This document shows positions 35,421-43,746 of a stretch of 64,000 nt of DNA, piece after piece; position 1 is the stretch's first letter; every line of letters starts with the position of its first letter. Source of the DNA: Chitinophaga oryzae (GTDB lineage Bacteria > Bacteroidota > Bacteroidia > Chitinophagales > Chitinophagaceae); the NCBI RefSeq assembly GCF_012516375.2, contig NZ_CP051204.2:6262001-6326000 (forward strand). Direction: 5' to 3'. Under the pieces are notes generated by a model that saw nothing but the letters and a program-made list of their open reading frames with translations, was not told where the DNA came from and searched no databases. Both the position numbers and the translations under genes were made by a program.

Positions 35421-36485
35421 TCAGGTATCTGATTTATCGAAATCACTCCAGGACCGGTAGTCCGGATCATGATCAGCTTCTATAACAGCAGTAGCAATAA
35501 CGCGGTCTCCTTTAAAGCTGTTTCTTCCGTGCGCTGTCAATAGGTTGTCCAGAAAGAGGATATCTCCCTGCTGGTATGGAAAAGATACTGTATTTTTTGC
35601 AAATGCATGTGCTATCTCCCTGTATTCATCTGCTGTAATTTCGGTACCGTCACCCAAAAAAGTATCGGAAGTGATGTATTCCTCCGGTAAAAAGTCATCG
35701 AATGCCATGCCTAATTCCTGATAACGCGAGTATTTATTAAAGAAGTAGACATGATTGAACCAGGTTTGTTCACCCGATACCGGGTGTTGATATATCGCTT
35801 TTTCCTTGGTCCATTCCAGTACCACGTGATCATTATCGAGAAAGGTGAAGCTGATATTATTCTTTCTGCAAATGTCCTCCACCATCTTCCGGTCCTCTGT
35901 CTGGAACACTTCCTGCCAGGGCATGCCCAGATCAGCGAAAAGATTCCGTTTATACTTCACGCCTTTGCTGCGGAACTTATCAAGCAGCCGGGATGGAATA
36001 TCACGCAATACTTTACGGGAATCGGCGATGGGCGTTTCTCCTCCCTCTGTCGCAGGGGTGAGGCAACAGAAAACTATTTTACGCCCCCAAATTCTGCTAT
36101 ATGATGATTCGTTGTGCAAATGAATGATCCTATCGCTGGGATAGGATGTTGATTCGTAAATATTTTTCACCGATTTATCCAATTCCTTCCGGGGAGACGA
36201 TCTGAACATATACTCCAGCGGTTGTGCATTGAAGCAACTGATAAACCGGCTAAAATCGTTGATATTTCTGACTTCAAAACCTCTCAGGAGTATGCTTCCG
36301 TATCTGACAAGATGTTGTTCAAAGGAATCCCTGTTACGCTGTATCCAGGCTACCGGGTCCACCACGTCAGACGCCGGTTCTATTACCAGCGGAAAGGAGT
36401 TTCCTTTGTCCTGAAGATAACTATATTTCGTAAGCTCGTTATTTACGGGAATACTGAGGTTGCAATCAGGTGAATTGGGCTCCAT
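35421..36485 (-). CDS. TauD/SyrP-type Fe(II)/2-oxoglutarate dioxygenase
   Basis: The 354-residue product has the double-stranded beta-helix ligands of TauD-like oxygenases: 'IHLHNESSYSRIWG' gives the HxE pair (about 122-124), and 'ILFLDNLLTAHGRNSFKGDR' gives the distal His and the 2-oxoglutarate Arg. 'RYGSILLRGFEV' and 'EGGETPIADSR' are also typical. In NRPS clusters this SyrP-like subgroup beta-hydroxylates amino acids, free or carrier-bound. It is the last gene of the minus-strand cluster; the gap to the SDR upstream is 24 bases. The substrate is unknown. The ATG at 36485 was preferred over an upstream TTG. Confidence 0.9.
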   Translation of the reverse strand: MEPNSPDCNLSIPVNNELTKYSYLQDKGNSFPLVIEPASDVVDPVAWIQRNRDSFEQHLVRYGSILLRGFEVRNINDFSRFISCFNAQPLEYMFRSSPRKELDKSVKNIYESTSYPSDRIIHLHNESSYSRIWGRKIVFCCLTPATEGGETPIADSRKVLRDIPSRLLDKFRSKGVKYKRNLFADLGMPWQEVFQTEDRKMVEDICRKNNISFTFLDNDHVVLEWTKEKAIYQHPVSGEQTWFNHVYFFNKYSRYQELGMAFDDFLPEEYITSDTFLGDGTEITADEYREIAHAFAKNTVSFPYQQGDILFLDNLLTAHGRNSFKGDRVIATAVIEADHDPDYRSWSDFDKSDT

Positions 36486-36509
36486 CAAATAAGGTTTGAA
36501 TATTATTAA

Positions 36510-37259
36510 TCAGTACATGTATTCTCCTCCGTCGATAATCAGTTTCTGCCCGTTTATGTATTCGGCCTGGTCGGAGACCAGAAAACTTACCGCGGCTGCT
36601 ACATCATCGGGGACGCCTATACGTTCCAGTGGAATTCTTCTGCGGCCCAGCTCTTCTTCCATTCTGGTTTGGAGCTGAAAGCGTTCTTCAGTTTCATCTG
36701 TTCTTGTAAACCCCGGAATAATACAATTAACGCGAATAGAAGGGCCCAGTTCCATGGCCAGGCACTTGGTCATTACAAGAACACCGGCCTTTGAAGCACA
36801 ATAATTCAACCCGTTTTTCCGTCCGCTGATACCCGTGGTTGCGCCAATATTGATTATACTCCCACGGCTTCGCTGCTCCAGCATATATCTCGCCACCTCG
36901 CGCGTTACAACAAATATACCTTTCATATTTGTATCCACCACCCTGTCCCAGTCTTCCTCGGTCATTTTTAACAATGCTTTATCAATATTTACACCAGCAT
37001 TGTTGACCAGCACCGCTAATGTGCCAAACTTTCTGACAGCCGTATGCACCATGGCCTGTACCTCTTCTGCAGAGGCTACATCCGCTTTCTGAAGCAGCAC
37101 ATTTTCTGTATACTGAAGGCAGAGGTCACGGGTTTTTTCTGCCTGCCGGTCGTCCCTCAGATAGTTTAATACTATATTATACCCATCCCTGGCCAGGCGC
37201 AGCGAGATCGCCTGTCCAATTCCCCTGATCCCTCCGGTAATTATCGCAGTTCCTTTCAT
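36510..37259 (-). CDS. short-chain dehydrogenase/reductase (FabG-like) lacking the usual catalytic Ser
   Basis: The 249-residue product has the SDR cofactor motif 'TGGIRGIG' (8-15), 'NNAGVN' (86-91) and 'YCASKAG' (Tyr153, Lys157). The position 13 residues before Tyr, normally the catalytic Ser, is Ala140 (in 'NIGATTGISG'); Thr141 is next to it. The enzyme looks FabG-like and the rest of the site is intact, so it may use the Thr, act weakly or accept an unusual substrate. It sits between the dioxygenase and the threonine-synthase-like gene and probably reduces or oxidises a precursor made there. NADP preference cannot be fixed. Confidence 0.9.
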   Translation of the reverse strand: MKGTAIITGGIRGIGQAISLRLARDGYNIVLNYLRDDRQAEKTRDLCLQYTENVLLQKADVASAEEVQAMVHTAVRKFGTLAVLVNNAGVNIDKALLKMTEEDWDRVVDTNMKGIFVVTREVARYMLEQRSRGSIINIGATTGISGRKNGLNYCASKAGVLVMTKCLAMELGPSIRVNCIIPGFTRTDETEERFQLQTRMEEELGRRRIPLERIGVPDDVAAAVSFLVSDQAEYINGQKLIIDGGEYMY

Positions 37260-37271
37260 ACTGGTTATACA

Positions 37272-38555
37272 TTATAAGCTGGTATATATTTCTTTCGGTG
37301 TGCTTAACTGTTTATATAAATCGGCCGGGTCACGTTTTCGGGTATCTATCACCGCATCAGGACTCAGCAGGTCAGTAGTTGTATCTCTTCCCCTTCCGCA
37401 TGACAATAACAGTATTTTTTCCCCTTTCTTAAAACGGCCCTGCCGTGCCAGTTTAACCACGCCTGCATAACCGATCATCAGGGATTTTTCAAGATCTGCC
37501 CGCAGAGAAATATTGCGCTCTTTTAACACCCGGATAATCAATGGCTCTTCGCTGAGTGCCTGCTTGGGGGAGACATCGGTAATAATGCCATTGTTTTCAT
37601 CCAATGTACTTTTCAGCTGCGGATAGTTATTAACCGGATTAGTGGAATTTAGCGTCGGTTCAAACAGATTCTCCCTAAACACTTTTGGCAGATGATCATC
37701 CGTCAATGTGGGCCACCCACTGTTATAGGCCGTCGACATGATATTCATCTCTTCCGACTGGACACAGATCACTTTCGGGATAGCCTCTGCCGACTGTACT
37801 CCCATGCGTAAGAGGTTCCGGTGTCCCTTATAAAAACCAATCACTCCCATGCCGCTGGCTATAGTCTGCACAAAATACTTGCAATCAGGCAGTTTATTGA
37901 ATTGCTCATAAGCGACGGTCGCATAGGATTCAATTCTGTCGTGCATCGGAGCGATGGCCGTTAAACCATTTACCGCAACAAACTCTTTGGTATAAGGTGC
38001 AATTCGTGAATAATTTTCGTCTACATAAATAATAAAATTGTTCTCATTCCTCCTGATAAAGGAAGTATTCTTATACGCACACTGGCTGGGCATAAAAAGA
38101 TAGGTTGTGAGTCCCAGATGAGCAGCGAAGTGCGTATAGGAACGCCCGGTATTGGCGGTGGAATAGAAGACCAGATTATCCAGCCCTATTTCGCGGCACC
38201 GGCTCATAATAACAGACGCTTCACGGTCCTTGAATGTGCCGGTAGGGTTTTTTCCGCTATCGCACATCAGGTACAACTCAGCGCCATTCAATTCCCTGCT
38301 GAGCTCCTCCATGTGGATAATTTCGCTGTTTCCCGCTCCAAGAGAAATAATATGATGGGGGTCTGACAGCGGAAGCATATCAAAATGAGCCCACAAATCG
38401 GACCGGTCGCCTGACGGACCTGAATATGTGCCCGTCATTTGATATTCCAGTGAGGCGCCACAATCCGGACACTTAAAAAGCATGACAGAAAGATCGAAGG
38501 TATGGCCGCAATTTGAGTTGGTGCAAACCTGGTAAACTTCAACATTATTATTCAT
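37272..38555 (-). CDS. threonine-synthase-like PLP enzyme
   Basis: The 427-residue product, read from MNNNVEVYQVC, is a fold-type II PLP enzyme close to archaeal-type threonine synthases. It has an N-terminal cysteine cluster (C11, C16, C29, C32) and the PLP lysine in 'GKNPTGTFKDREA' (Lys109). 'STANTGRSYTHFAAHLGL' and a late 'LLLSCGRGRDTTTD' segment replace the usual phosphate loop context. It may act on an O-phospho amino acid such as phosphohomoserine or phosphoserine with a nucleophile other than water; cysteate synthases are known relatives. Being inside the NRPS operon, it most likely makes a non-proteinogenic precursor. The longer frame upstream to 38699 overlaps the preceding gene and was rejected. 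Confidence 0.85.
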   Translation of the reverse strand: MNNNVEVYQVCTNSNCGHTFDLSVMLFKCPDCGASLEYQMTGTYSGPSGDRSDLWAHFDMLPLSDPHHIISLGAGNSEIIHMEELSRELNGAELYLMCDSGKNPTGTFKDREASVIMSRCREIGLDNLVFYSTANTGRSYTHFAAHLGLTTYLFMPSQCAYKNTSFIRRNENNFIIYVDENYSRIAPYTKEFVAVNGLTAIAPMHDRIESYATVAYEQFNKLPDCKYFVQTIASGMGVIGFYKGHRNLLRMGVQSAEAIPKVICVQSEEMNIMSTAYNSGWPTLTDDHLPKVFRENLFEPTLNSTNPVNNYPQLKSTLDENNGIITDVSPKQALSEEPLIIRVLKERNISLRADLEKSLMIGYAGVVKLARQGRFKKGEKILLLSCGRGRDTTTDLLSPDAVIDTRKRDPADLYKQLSTPKEIYTSL

Positions 38556-38601
38556 CGCAAAACAGTTTGGATTTTGTTTTTTGTACGTTTCCTGTATCCC
38601 G

Positions 38602-39249
38602 TTAAACATCCAGCATATTCCTGAGCGCAACCGGCGGATTATGATGAGCCAGCACGGAGCTTGACAACAGTACGCCGGAAGCTCCATTATTAATGACAAA
38701 TTGTATATCCTCGGCAGACCTTATGCCGGCGCCAAACAATATGCGGTTGGGTATGTCCCGGACGGCCGTATCCACTACTTCAGGACATTCGTTCCTGATA
38801 GAAAGCTCCTTTCCGATCAACCTTTCATTCTCTATAGCGATATAGTCCGGCGAATAGGTGGCATTCAGCCTGCCTGCCTCGGCTACGTCCAGCGCCGCAA
38901 AAATGGTACTGATGCTTTTTAGTTTAGCACATTGAAAATTCCTGTGCATATCTTTCACCCCCAGGCGCTTTTGCGGATGGTTGATCAATATTCCGCCAAT
39001 CCGGTCACTTTGAAAGAAACCTGAATTAAAAAGCATATAAAGTGGCGTCTCAGAGTAGATATCATGTACAAAAACCGGAAGATCAGTATTGGAAGCAACT
39101 TCGCCAACGTCGCAGGGCTGGACCGCCACTGCAATAGTATACTTCCTTCCTATGGAAAGACTCAACTCATTAAAAGCCACGGCCACTTCTGTAGCGGCTT
39201 TGCCGGTAAGTTGCTTAAAATTGACCAAGACAAAAGGAACATCACTCAT
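38602..39249 (-). CDS. archaeal-type triosephosphate isomerase homologue
   Basis: The 215-residue product, read from MSDVPFVLVNFKQL, has the compact TIM-barrel form seen in archaeal triosephosphate isomerases rather than the 250-residue bacterial form. The putative catalytic residues are in place: Lys12 in 'VNFK', His91 in 'ILINHPQKR' and Glu140 in 'DYIAIENERLIG'. The phosphate-binding 'LFGAGIRSAEDI' and 'GASGVLLSSSVL' follow. It is unlikely to be the housekeeping glycolytic enzyme, since it sits in an NRPS operon between an exporter and a threonine-synthase-like gene. An aldose/ketose isomerisation feeding precursor synthesis is the natural inference. Confidence 0.82.
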   Translation of the reverse strand: MSDVPFVLVNFKQLTGKAATEVAVAFNELSLSIGRKYTIAVAVQPCDVGEVASNTDLPVFVHDIYSETPLYMLFNSGFFQSDRIGGILINHPQKRLGVKDMHRNFQCAKLKSISTIFAALDVAEAGRLNATYSPDYIAIENERLIGKELSIRNECPEVVDTAVRDIPNRILFGAGIRSAEDIQFVINNGASGVLLSSSVLAHHNPPVALRNMLDV

Positions 39250-39295
39250 AAGCGTTAATTGGCGGTTAATAATAATGAACAACAAATTTGCCTGG

Positions 39296-40981
39296 TCAGG
39301 TTAACGCCACCCTGTCAACCTTACGGTCATACAGAATCCTCCCGTAGTCAAATCGTATTACTCTGTCAGCACAGTCAAAGAAAAGATCGTCGTGAGTAAC
39401 CGCGATAATAGTCTTTCCCATAGCTTTCAGCCTGCCCAGGTATTGCAGATAAAAATAACTCTTGAAATGGGAATCCTGATCGGACGCCCATTCGTCCAGA
39501 ATCAGGATTTCTTTTTGTTCCAGCAATGCATAAATCATGGCCAGTCTTTTTCGCTGGGCTTTGGACAGTTCTGTCTCCAGCTTATTCCGCTCTTCATTGA
39601 TCACAATAATGTCCGTCAGCTTCATCTGTTCTATCAGATCCATCAGCTGTGGATTTTCCCTGCTGATTTTTGCGTCGTCATAGTTTTCGGTAAACAAATG
39701 ATTGTCACCGAAAATAACGGCAAATTTGTTTCTGTAATGCTGACTAAGGTCTTCAGTGACCGGAATACCGTTATAGCTGACGTCTCCCTCCCGTGGCTGC
39801 ACCAACCCTGCAAGGATATTGATGAAGGTTGTTTTACCGCTGCCGTTTCCACCGGTCACAAACACCAGCTCTCCCTTTCTGATGGTGAGATGGTCCAGTT
39901 TAACCGTGAACACATTATTGTCCTCCTGCTGATGATAATAAAGTATGTTATCCAGCCTGATGTCTGAAAAAGAGCCCGCTAATTCGGCGCCGCCGCCATC
40001 GTCATGCATTTTCATCATAATGCTTGTATGTGTATGGCGAATGGTTTCGTCAAAAACTTTCAATCTTCCGATAGCCATTGCCACCCTGGAATAATGCGGG
40101 ATAAAGGCAATCAGTTCACCGATAGGACCGCTTAGAAACAGCAGTGTGACAACAAATGTGGTAATATTTTCGGTCTGCATACCAAACATGGAAGGAAGCA
40201 GGTAGAGAATCACACCGATGATCAGAAACCAGCTGTATCTCCCCAGCAGATCGTTGTTCAGCCAGCCTTGCAGGATTTTATAATTAAGCGTTTTCGCCAC
40301 CAGCCGGTTTTTATTGAGATGTTTGAAATAGAGATTATCATTTCTCCGGCTACTCATTTTCACTTCTTTAAACCCGTTAAGCAAATCCCGGATACTTACA
40401 TGATAGGAATCAGACAGAGAGCGTGTTTCATTAAGATACTGTACAATGCGGATATTTTTATAAAAATAGAGCGCCGCCAGCAACAGCATTACGCCAAGTA
40501 CCAGGGCTGCGGCAGGAACAGAAATAGTAAACAGGTATATGATACCTATGGCCACAATAATCGCTGAGTTCACGAGCTGAATGAAATGCTGGGGAAATTC
40601 ACTTACCACCTGTGTGTCTTCCATCAACGCATAGATCTTCTCTGTTCCCAGCGTCATAATATTCTCATAGGAGGAGGAGCGCAGGGAGTTAAACAATTTC
40701 ATTTCATATTCAAAAGCCAGCTCATTGCTAATCCTGATCAGATAGCGCTGAAACAGCCTGCTTACCCAATAAGACAGCACCAGCAGCCCGATAAACAAAG
40801 GCCAGGACTGCCCTCCAAAATAAGGCAGCGTTTCTCTGTTGAGCACTTTATTAATAAGCATCAGCAGTCCTGCATTCCAGACCACATTACTTCCTCCCAG
40901 TATCAGCAATAACGGGAGGAAATATTTGGATCTTCCCTGCAGCACTTTCAGCATTTCCAGATAGGTTCCTTTACCAGCCAT
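39296..40981 (-). CDS. cyclic-peptide exporter-type ABC transporter (SyrD/PvdE-like)
   Basis: The 561-residue half-transporter has six membrane helices in the first 310 residues and an ATPase domain. The domain has Walker A 'VTGGNGSGKTTFINILAGL' (about 378), a diverged signature 'LSKAQRKRLAMIYAL' instead of LSGGQ, Walker B 'EILILDEWASDQD' and the switch His in 'IIAVTHDD'. This combination is typical of the SyrD/PvdE group that exports nonribosomal peptides and siderophore precursors, probably as a homodimer. It lies inside the NRPS operon, so export of the product is the likely role. Confidence 0.93.
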   Translation of the reverse strand: MAGKGTYLEMLKVLQGRSKYFLPLLLILGGSNVVWNAGLLMLINKVLNRETLPYFGGQSWPLFIGLLVLSYWVSRLFQRYLIRISNELAFEYEMKLFNSLRSSSYENIMTLGTEKIYALMEDTQVVSEFPQHFIQLVNSAIIVAIGIIYLFTISVPAAALVLGVMLLLAALYFYKNIRIVQYLNETRSLSDSYHVSIRDLLNGFKEVKMSSRRNDNLYFKHLNKNRLVAKTLNYKILQGWLNNDLLGRYSWFLIIGVILYLLPSMFGMQTENITTFVVTLLFLSGPIGELIAFIPHYSRVAMAIGRLKVFDETIRHTHTSIMMKMHDDGGGAELAGSFSDIRLDNILYYHQQEDNNVFTVKLDHLTIRKGELVFVTGGNGSGKTTFINILAGLVQPREGDVSYNGIPVTEDLSQHYRNKFAVIFGDNHLFTENYDDAKISRENPQLMDLIEQMKLTDIIVINEERNKLETELSKAQRKRLAMIYALLEQKEILILDEWASDQDSHFKSYFYLQYLGRLKAMGKTIIAVTHDDLFFDCADRVIRFDYGRILYDRKVDRVALT

Positions 40982-41004
40982 AATTTCCTTTTGAGGAAGC
41001 TTCT

Positions 41005-41730
41005 TTATTTTGTTGCAAAAGCTTTGTTCTGTAAAGTTTGCCTGAATGTTCCCAGGGCGTCAAATAACTGTTCAAATGATTGCAGATAAAAATACTGTGT
41101 CTGCAGGTTAAAGCTGTCGTATGGTGCATTCAATACATCATCGACATCAAAAGGACGTTTGGGGACATCCGGACTAACGATATTCTCCATTTCGCCGGCA
41201 GAAGTGAGGATAGCACTGCCGAACGGTTTCAGTTTTCCTTCCTCCTCTATTAACCCCATTTCCATCGTGTACCAGTAAAAACGGCTCATATATTCCACGG
41301 CTTCCGGATCATTGATATAACCGATCGCTATTTCCGCATAACGGGAGATAAACTCGCTGAAAACGGGACTTGCCAGCATCGGCGCATGCCCGTATAAATC
41401 ATGAAAGATGTCCGGCAGCTCACTAAACTCCAGTTCTTCCTTTCTCCGCATATATACCGTAACCGGGAATTCTTTGTTGATCAACAGATTCAGAAATTCA
41501 TCCAAGGGCAACAATCCCGATACCGGATGCAATTGCCACCCAAACTTCTGCTTCATTGTGATGTTGCGGACAGGTATATTTTCAATCCGGTGAGGATTCA
41601 GGTCCAGTTGCAGAAATCCGCTACGAAAGGCGTTTGCCGCCAGATGCAGCACTGCTTTATTCTGGCGATCGAAAAGGATGCTCCAGTTCTGATGATCTTC
41701 CGCTGTATAGGCATCATAATTTTGTTCCAT
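41005..41730 (-). CDS. aromatic amino acid (phenylalanine) hydroxylase
   Basis: The 241-residue product is a short bacterial-type pterin-dependent hydroxylase. Iron ligands are visible in 'LPDIFHDLYGHAPML' (two His) and 'RFYWYTMEMGLIEEEG' (Glu); 'GWQLHPVSGLLPLDEF' is the pterin/substrate-facing region. It should hydroxylate phenylalanine, giving p-tyrosine or, as in the pacidamycin enzyme PacX, m-tyrosine; the position cannot be told here. It lies in the NRPS operon between the exporter and the SbnB-like gene, so it probably supplies a hydroxylated aromatic monomer. No carbinolamine dehydratase is adjacent. Confidence 0.92.
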   Translation of the reverse strand: MEQNYDAYTAEDHQNWSILFDRQNKAVLHLAANAFRSGFLQLDLNPHRIENIPVRNITMKQKFGWQLHPVSGLLPLDEFLNLLINKEFPVTVYMRRKEELEFSELPDIFHDLYGHAPMLASPVFSEFISRYAEIAIGYINDPEAVEYMSRFYWYTMEMGLIEEEGKLKPFGSAILTSAGEMENIVSPDVPKRPFDVDDVLNAPYDSFNLQTQYFYLQSFEQLFDALGTFRQTLQNKAFATK

Positions 41731-41804
41731 ACAAAGCAAATTCTAAATGAAGAATAGTATTAAGTATATCCTGTATACGGACGGTAGCCCAACAACCTTT
41801 CTGG

Positions 41805-42770
41805 TTACTCCAGGGATATGCCGATTTGTTCTTTCTGTGCCCTTCTGTAGTAATGGCTGGCTGTGGTCATATCAAATACCGCCAGGCCCATCGGATTAAA
41901 AATGATGGCATGATTGGACAGCTGCCGGGAACTAAATCCATCGCTCACTACTGATGAAAGCGTGAGTGCGTCGGTACTCGAAAAGCCCCCTGCCTGATGC
42001 AACTGCTGAATATTGGTTCCCTCACGGCAAACCTCCTCCCAATCATCGACGATCACCACATCAAACGCGCGCATTGCGGAGAGGCCATAATCGCGCAGGG
42101 AAACATTCAGATGCAGCGTCCCCTTCGCCGGCAGTAAATCGATATAGGGCGTGCTGGCAACCGTACAGGTTATAAAGATGTCCGCCGCTTCATACACCTG
42201 CTGCCATGAGTCGCAAACCACCGTTTTTTCTTTCAGGGAAAGGGGTAGGTTTCCGGTATCAATATGCTGTATATCGAAGAGCAGCAACTGCTCCATATCA
42301 TCCCCCAACAACGCCTGGCACATCTCGCTATGAAGCCGGCCAATAGGACCATACCCGACGATCCCCACCTTCTTTCTTACATTACCGGAAGCCTTCCTAT
42401 AGGCTGATAACACGACTGCCGATACGCCGGCGGTACGAATAGCACTGATCACGCTTGTATTGATAATACATAGAGGAACTCCGTTAGCGGCATTATTGAG
42501 GACAGTTACCGAATTTGCCCTCGGAATACCCGATTTTATATTGTCCGGAAAACTGGCAATCCACTTAATCCCCGCCATTGCTATATCGCCGCCTATGTAT
42601 GCCGGCATTGCGATAATACGGTTTCTGGGATTACCATACTTTAAATATGGCTTAAGCGGTTGTGCATAGTCATTTTCATCAGCGATACGGATACACCTCA
42701 CAATATCATGTTGAATATCCTCCCAGCTGATGCCCAATTCCATAATGTGTTGTGCATTCAGATAGAGCAT
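41805..42770 (-). CDS. sbnB: SbnB-like dehydrogenase (ornithine cyclodeaminase family), 2,3-diaminopropionate synthesis
   Basis: The 321-residue product belongs to the ornithine cyclodeaminase/mu-crystallin family. 'GGDIAMAGIKWIASFPDN' contains the substrate-side Lys, and 'VGIVGYGPIGRLHSEM' is the NAD-binding loop (about 133). In staphyloferrin B synthesis SbnB oxidatively cleaves N-(1-amino-1-carboxyl-2-ethyl)-glutamate to L-2,3-diaminopropionate and 2-oxoglutarate. Its start overlaps the stop of the SbnA-like gene by 13 bases, the diagnostic pairing for this pathway. The pair makes L-2,3-diaminopropionate a likely building block of the cluster's product. Confidence 0.9.
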   Translation of the reverse strand: MLYLNAQHIMELGISWEDIQHDIVRCIRIADENDYAQPLKPYLKYGNPRNRIIAMPAYIGGDIAMAGIKWIASFPDNIKSGIPRANSVTVLNNAANGVPLCIINTSVISAIRTAGVSAVVLSAYRKASGNVRKKVGIVGYGPIGRLHSEMCQALLGDDMEQLLLFDIQHIDTGNLPLSLKEKTVVCDSWQQVYEAADIFITCTVASTPYIDLLPAKGTLHLNVSLRDYGLSAMRAFDVVIVDDWEEVCREGTNIQQLHQAGGFSSTDALTLSSVVSDGFSSRQLSNHAIIFNPMGLAVFDMTTASHYYRRAQKEQIGISLE

Positions 42771-43729
42771 GTCGCAGTAAATTCAGTTTCAGTAATAAAG
42801 GAATCGACCCAGGCTTTGTTATACACGTTGTCGAGGTATGCATGCCCACCATCGGCACAACAAAACAGCACATTGGGCTTCACAGCCGATTTAGGAAAGT
42901 CAAAGCGATGCCTGATGGCATAGTATATAGCACCAGTAGAGCCTCCCGCGAAAATATGCTGTTCCTTCAGCAGCTCATGGCACCCCCTGATGAGGTCCAT
43001 GTTGGAAATATGCATTACCTGGTCTATCCTGGCATGCTCAATAATCGGGGACCGCAAACTGGAACCGATGCCGGATATATAGCGTTTACGGGGCTCATCC
43101 CTGAATATCACAGATCCCTCAACATCGATAGCTACCACCTCCATATTAGGATAATATTCTTTTAGCGCGCAGGAAAGGCCAGTCACTGCACCACCGGAGC
43201 TAACGGCCACAAACAGATAATCCAATGAGGGCAACACATCTTTAACCTCTTTGGCCAGCTGATAATACCCTCTGTAATTGGACTCATTACCATACTGGTT
43301 TGTCCAGAAGGTATTATCGGATGATGCGCATATCGCCTTGACCGTTTCTATTCTGTTCAGCAGATAGCCTTGTTTTTCGTCCATTTTATCTACTTTTCTG
43401 GTATCTACCGACAGCAACCGGAGCATTTGCTCGTAAGTACTATTGATATTAGGGTCTATCACGGCCACAAACGGAAGTTGCAGTGTGTGGCACATATGAG
43501 CAAGAGAGATGGCCAGATTACCAGAGCTGGACTCCACGATGGTTGAACCAGCATCTATTTCTTTATTCCTGACGGCATCTTTGAGAATACTGATGGCAGC
43601 GCGGTCCTTAATACTTCCGGACATATTGCAAAATTCCAGCTTAGTAAAAAGGTTGATATTATCAACATCCAGTCGCCGAACAGGCGTTAAACCAATCCTG
43701 GACTCTAAAGCAGACAATAATGAAAGCAT
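42758..43729 (-). CDS. sbnA: SbnA-like PLP synthase, 2,3-diaminopropionate synthesis
   Basis: The 323-residue product is a cysteine-synthase-type PLP enzyme with the lysine in 'EFCNMSGSIKDRAAI' and the substrate loop 'VESSSGNLAISLAHMC'. The glycine-rich phosphate-binding segment 'AVSSGGAVTGLS' is followed by 'SGIGSSL'. SbnA condenses O-phospho-L-serine with L-glutamate to give the substrate of SbnB. Lack of the typical CysK substrate loop context and overlap with the SbnB-like gene favour this assignment over cysteine synthase. It is cytosolic and part of the operon. Confidence 0.9.
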   Translation of the reverse strand: MLSLLSALESRIGLTPVRRLDVDNINLFTKLEFCNMSGSIKDRAAISILKDAVRNKEIDAGSTIVESSSGNLAISLAHMCHTLQLPFVAVIDPNINSTYEQMLRLLSVDTRKVDKMDEKQGYLLNRIETVKAICASSDNTFWTNQYGNESNYRGYYQLAKEVKDVLPSLDYLFVAVSSGGAVTGLSCALKEYYPNMEVVAIDVEGSVIFRDEPRKRYISGIGSSLRSPIIEHARIDQVMHISNMDLIRGCHELLKEQHIFAGGSTGAIYYAIRHRFDFPKSAVKPNVLFCCADGGHAYLDNVYNKAWVDSFITETEFTATCSI

Positions 43730-43746
43730 AACAAAGCTTTTATAAG

